Shown here piece by piece: positions 5,724 through 7,453 of a DNA stretch of 7,453 bases. The notes below the pieces were generated by a model. The model had not been told where the DNA came from and ran no database searches. It worked only from the letters and a program-made list of their open reading frames with translations. This DNA comes from an uncultured Mailhella sp. GTDB taxonomy: Bacteria; Desulfobacterota; Desulfovibrionia; Desulfovibrionales; Desulfovibrionaceae. Location of the stretch: the NCBI RefSeq assembly GCF_905187505.1, contig NZ_CAJJIC010000120.1, positions 1 to 7,453 on the forward strand, written 5' to 3'. Positions within the stretch are counted from its first letter, which is position 1. Every line of letters begins with the position of its first letter. The position numbers and the translations under genes are program-made.

Positions 5724-6299
5724 ATGAGTCAGGAATTTGAAAACAAGGATGCCGTGAACGAAGAGGCGGAACTCGAGGCCCCGGAACAGGCCGCCGAAGA
5801 GAACGCTCCCGTTCAGGAAAAGACGGAAGAAGAGCAGCTCGAGGAGTGCCGCGCCAGACTCTGCGCGGCCTGCAATGTGGCCGCAGAGGCCAATGCCGTC
5901 AAGCTGCGCGCGCTGGCCGAGATGGACAACTTCAAAAAGCGCGTTCAGCGCGAAAAGGAAGAGCAGGCCCGCTACGCCGCCGAAAAGGTGCTCGCCGATC
6001 TTCTTCCCACGCTGGACAATCTCGACCTCGCCCTCCAGTACGGCGGCCAGTCGGAAGAGAGCCGCAACATGATGGTCGGCGTGGAAATGACCCGTACCAT
6101 GCTGCTCGACGCGCTCAAGAAGCACGGCCTCGTGCCCGTGGGAGAACCCGGTCAGGTCTTCGATCCCAACGACCACGAAGCCGTAGGACAGGAGGCGGCC
6201 GAAGGCGTCGACTCCGGCTGCATCGTCCGCGTCATGCAGAAGGGCTACAGACTCAACGATCATCTGCTGCGTCCCGCCCGCGTCATCGTCGCTCTGTAA
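5724..6299 (+). CDS. grpE: Nucleotide exchange factor GrpE
   Basis: GrpE is the cytoplasmic co-chaperone that releases ADP from DnaK, so that DnaK-DnaJ can cycle on unfolded protein. The 191-residue product has the family layout: an acidic, probably disordered N-terminus (1-40), a long helical dimerisation segment (about 41-100, with MDNFKKRVQREKEE at 67-80 and LLPTLDNLDLAL at 93-104), and the C-terminal beta domain with FDPNDHEAVG (146-155) and RPARVIVAL at the end. The start at 5724 has TGGAGGT seven bases ahead; the frame is open further upstream but overlaps holB. Cys42, Cys47 and Cys50 cluster in the helix, which is unusual for GrpE. Neither dnaK nor hrcA is adjacent, unlike many heat-shock operons. 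A terminator follows directly. Confidence 0.97.
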   Translation: MSQEFENKDAVNEEAELEAPEQAAEENAPVQEKTEEEQLEECRARLCAACNVAAEANAVKLRALAEMDNFKKRVQREKEEQARYAAEKVLADLLPTLDNLDLALQYGGQSEESRNMMVGVEMTRTMLLDALKKHGLVPVGEPGQVFDPNDHEAVGQEAAEGVDSGCIVRVMQKGYRLNDHLLRPARVIVAL

Positions 6300-6326
6300 G
6301 GTCGTCCTTTTCCCCTTCGTATCTGA

Positions 6327-6356
6327 ACGGAGTCGCCCGCGGGCGGCTCCGTTTTT
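6327..6356 (+). terminator. Intrinsic terminator after grpE
   Basis: ACGGAGTCGCCC (6327-6338) pairs with GGGCGGCTCCGT (6341-6352) with a single T-G wobble and a tiny loop, probably relaxed to CGCG by opening one pair. It runs into TTTTT (6352-6356). It lies 28 bases after the grpE stop and marks the end of the purA-holB-grpE unit. Confidence 0.85.
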
Positions 6357-6551
6357 GTGCTCTCCCCGGAACGGCGACGCCGCTTCTTCGCGCGTGTCCG
6401 CGCTGGCCATAACGCCGCCCCGGCGATCGTAATCCCGCCGGAATCCGTCCCGGACGGCCGCCGCCGTCGTCCGTTCGTGACTTTGGACATGGACGGCAGG
6501 GCGTCCCGGGATGATAAAAAGACCTGGACTTATAAAAACAGGAGTAATGTT
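6357..6551. other. Intergenic gap ahead of the flavoprotein gene
   Basis: No gene is seen in this 195-base gap; the frame open ahead of the next gene is Arg/Pro-rich and has no upstream ribosome-binding site. A dyad CCGTCC/GGACGG (6445-6457) lies in the middle. The final part (6511-6540) turns A-rich. No well-spaced promoter was found: a TATAAA at 6531-6536 has no matching -35 and sits too close to the ribosome-binding site. Confidence 0.5.
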
Positions 6552-7172
6552 ATGCAGGTTCTTCTTGTGAACGGCAGCCCCCACCCCAAGGGCTGCACTT
6601 GGACGGCCCTTTCCGAAGTGGCCGCGGAACTCGAAAGACAGGGCATCGGTTCTCAGATCTTTCAGCTCGGCACCCAGCCTGTGGCGGGCTGCATCGCCTG
6701 CGGCTCCTGCCGCAAGACCGGCCGCTGCTTCCGCGACGACAAGGTGAACGAAGCCCTCGCCCTGGTGCCTGAGTTCGACGGATTCGTGTTCGGCTCCCCC
6801 GTGTACTACGCTTCCGCGTCCGGACAGCTCGAAAGCTTCCTCGACAGACTCTTCTTTGCCGGTTTCTCCCTCTTTGCCAACAAGCCCGGCGCGGCCGTGG
6901 TGAGCTGCCGCAGAGGCGGCGCTTCCGCAGCCTTCGAGCAGATCAACAAGTACTTCGGCATGAACAACATGCCCGTGGTCACCTCCAGCTACTGGAACCA
7001 GGTCCACGGCAATACCCCCGACGAAGTGCGCCAGGACGCCGAAGGCCTCCAGACCATGCGCCAGCTCGCCCGCAACATGGCGTGGATGCTCCGCTGCTTC
7101 GAGGCCGGAAAGGCCGCAGGCATCCCCCTGCCGGAAAAGGAACCTACCATACGCACCAACTTCATCAGATAA
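6552..7172 (+). CDS. Flavodoxin-fold NADPH-dependent FMN reductase with possible Fe-S site
   Basis: A 206-residue cytoplasmic flavoprotein of the NADPH-dependent FMN reductase / iron-sulfur flavoprotein family; the physiological partner is unknown. VNGSPHPKGCTW (residues 6-17) is the flavin phosphate loop, and SPVYYASASGQLESFLDR (82-99) is the second FMN-contacting segment. Between them, Cys47, Cys50, Cys53 and Cys59 form C-x2-C-x2-C-x5-C, the compact pattern that binds a 4Fe-4S cluster in archaeal Isf proteins, so electron transfer between a cluster and FMN is likely. Cluster binding is inferred. The ATG at 6552 is preceded by AGGAG at seven bases, and translation from here gives the normal family N-terminus. 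The gene appears to stand alone, with terminators on both sides (6327-6356 and 7192-7229). Confidence 0.88.
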   Translation: MQVLLVNGSPHPKGCTWTALSEVAAELERQGIGSQIFQLGTQPVAGCIACGSCRKTGRCFRDDKVNEALALVPEFDGFVFGSPVYYASASGQLESFLDRLFFAGFSLFANKPGAAVVSCRRGGASAAFEQINKYFGMNNMPVVTSSYWNQVHGNTPDEVRQDAEGLQTMRQLARNMAWMLRCFEAGKAAGIPLPEKEPTIRTNFIR

Positions 7173-7191
7173 GCGCTTTCGCGCGTGCCGT

Positions 7192-7229
7192 AAAAGGACG
7201 GAGCCCGAACAGGGCCCCGCCTTTTTTTT
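7192..7229 (+). terminator. Intrinsic terminator after the flavoprotein gene
   Basis: CGGAGCCC (7199-7206) pairs with GGGCCCCG (7212-7219) around GAACA, with one A-C mismatch. GG (7196-7197) and AAAA (7192-7195) extend the pairing into the T8 tract (7222-7229). It begins 20 bases after the stop codon. Confidence 0.75.
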
Positions 7230-7240
7230 AACGCTGACGC

Positions 7241-7357
7241 GGAAAGGCAAGAAAGGCAGAAAACGCAGGAAAGGCAATGCGGGGCGCCGCCCCGCACCCC
7301 GCCGGGGAGTCCCCCGGCCCCCTGGAAAGGCAATGCGGGGGAAATAATTCCCCCCGC
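7241..7357. repeat. GC-rich triple-hairpin cluster with short direct repeats
   Basis: Three consecutive hairpins are present: TGCGGGGC/GCCCCGCA (7278-7296, loop GCC), GCCGGGG/CCCCGGC (7301-7318, loop AGTC), and GCGGGGGAA/TTCCCCCCGC (7335-7357, loop ATAA, one extra C). The 17-mer GGAAAGGCAATGCGGGG occurs exactly twice, at 7268-7284 and 7324-7340, each time leading into a hairpin. The core GAAAGGCA occurs four times (7242, 7251, 7269 and 7325). No T-tract follows, so this is more than the gene's terminator. It resembles a dispersed intergenic repeat; its strand is undefined. Confidence 0.6.
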
Positions 7358-7387
7358 GCCCCCCTGTTTCTTTCAGCTTCTTATCAG

Positions 7388-7453
7388 CGCTCGGGGGCAC
7401 GCGGGCGAGGTGAGGAGCCCGCGCCGACGGCCGCAAGCAGCCGGAATTCACTT
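7388..7453. repeat. Structured intergenic repeat, copy C (cut by window end)
   Basis: This aligns with copy A from CGCTC to CACTT. Its first hairpin, GCGGGC (7401-7406) with GCCCGC (7417-7422), occupies the same place as the GCGACC/GGTCGC stem of copy A, with paired substitutions. The second hairpin begins (GCCGGAA at 7440-7446, loop TTCAC) and is cut after TT. The 11-mer TCAGCGCTCGG (7384-7394) overlaps its left boundary. Confidence 0.7.

Noticed and set aside
6483..6536. Promoter for the flavoprotein gene from TTGGAC and TATAAA
   Set aside because: Spacing between the boxes is far from 17 bases, and the TATAAA is only four bases from the ribosome-binding site, leaving no leader.
7241..7357. 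CRISPR array
   Set aside because: The 17-mer occurs only twice and the short cores are irregularly spaced without uniform spacers; no cas gene is near.
5568..7451. Minus-strand open frame of 627 codons
   Set aside because: It is antisense to grpE, the terminator and the flavoprotein gene, and its translation is low-complexity His/Ala/Gly/Arg-rich; an effect of GC-rich codon usage on the real genes.
1..7453. Composite transposon or genomic island bounded by the edge repeats
   Set aside because: The repeats are short, in direct orientation and diverged, there is no transposase or integrase, and the genes inside are core functions. Dispersed intergenic repeats explain this better.

Overview
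The window is a GC-rich bacterial chromosomal segment with six well-supported protein genes. It also has two long gene-free stretches and a gene-free right edge, all packed with GC-rich hairpins. The style suggests a Gram-negative anaerobe of the Desulfovibrio/Bilophila type: a purA-holB-grpE cluster, a Cys-rich iron-sulfur flavoprotein and structured GC-rich intergenic repeats. That placement is an inference from general style, not from a search.

Layout. Positions 1-885 hold no convincing gene but contain at least eight perfect or near-perfect inverted repeats. Positions 886-1830 (minus) encode an AEC-family membrane carrier. It is transcribed divergently, across a 157-base gap, from a LysR-type regulator at 1988-2902 (plus), which is the classic arrangement of a regulator with its target. 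Positions 2903-3334 are again gene-free and hairpin-rich. A good sigma70-type promoter (3335-3363) then leads into purA (3436-4710), followed one base later by holB (4712-5671) and, after 52 bases, by grpE (5724-6299). An intrinsic terminator closes this cluster at 6327-6356. A separate small gene (6552-7172) encodes an FMN/iron-sulfur flavoprotein of the NADPH-dependent FMN reductase family and ends in its own terminator. From 7241 to the right edge is a cluster of GC-rich hairpins and short direct repeats.

The genes belong to three functional blocks: transport of an unknown small organic anion under LysR control, a housekeeping block (AMP synthesis, replication clamp loading, chaperone nucleotide exchange), and a redox flavoprotein. 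They share no obvious single pathway.

The most interesting signal is non-coding. A structured repeat of about 70 bases near the left edge (64-135) recurs at the right edge (7388-7453, cut by the window end). Between these copies one hairpin stem has changed on both sides so that pairing is kept. A more diverged relative lies at 3175-3245, in front of the purA promoter. This pattern of covariation points to a dispersed family of structured intergenic elements selected for folding. A more speculative signal is a leftward promoter near 376-405 that would make a short RNA covering the ribosome-binding region of a small hydrophobic ORF.
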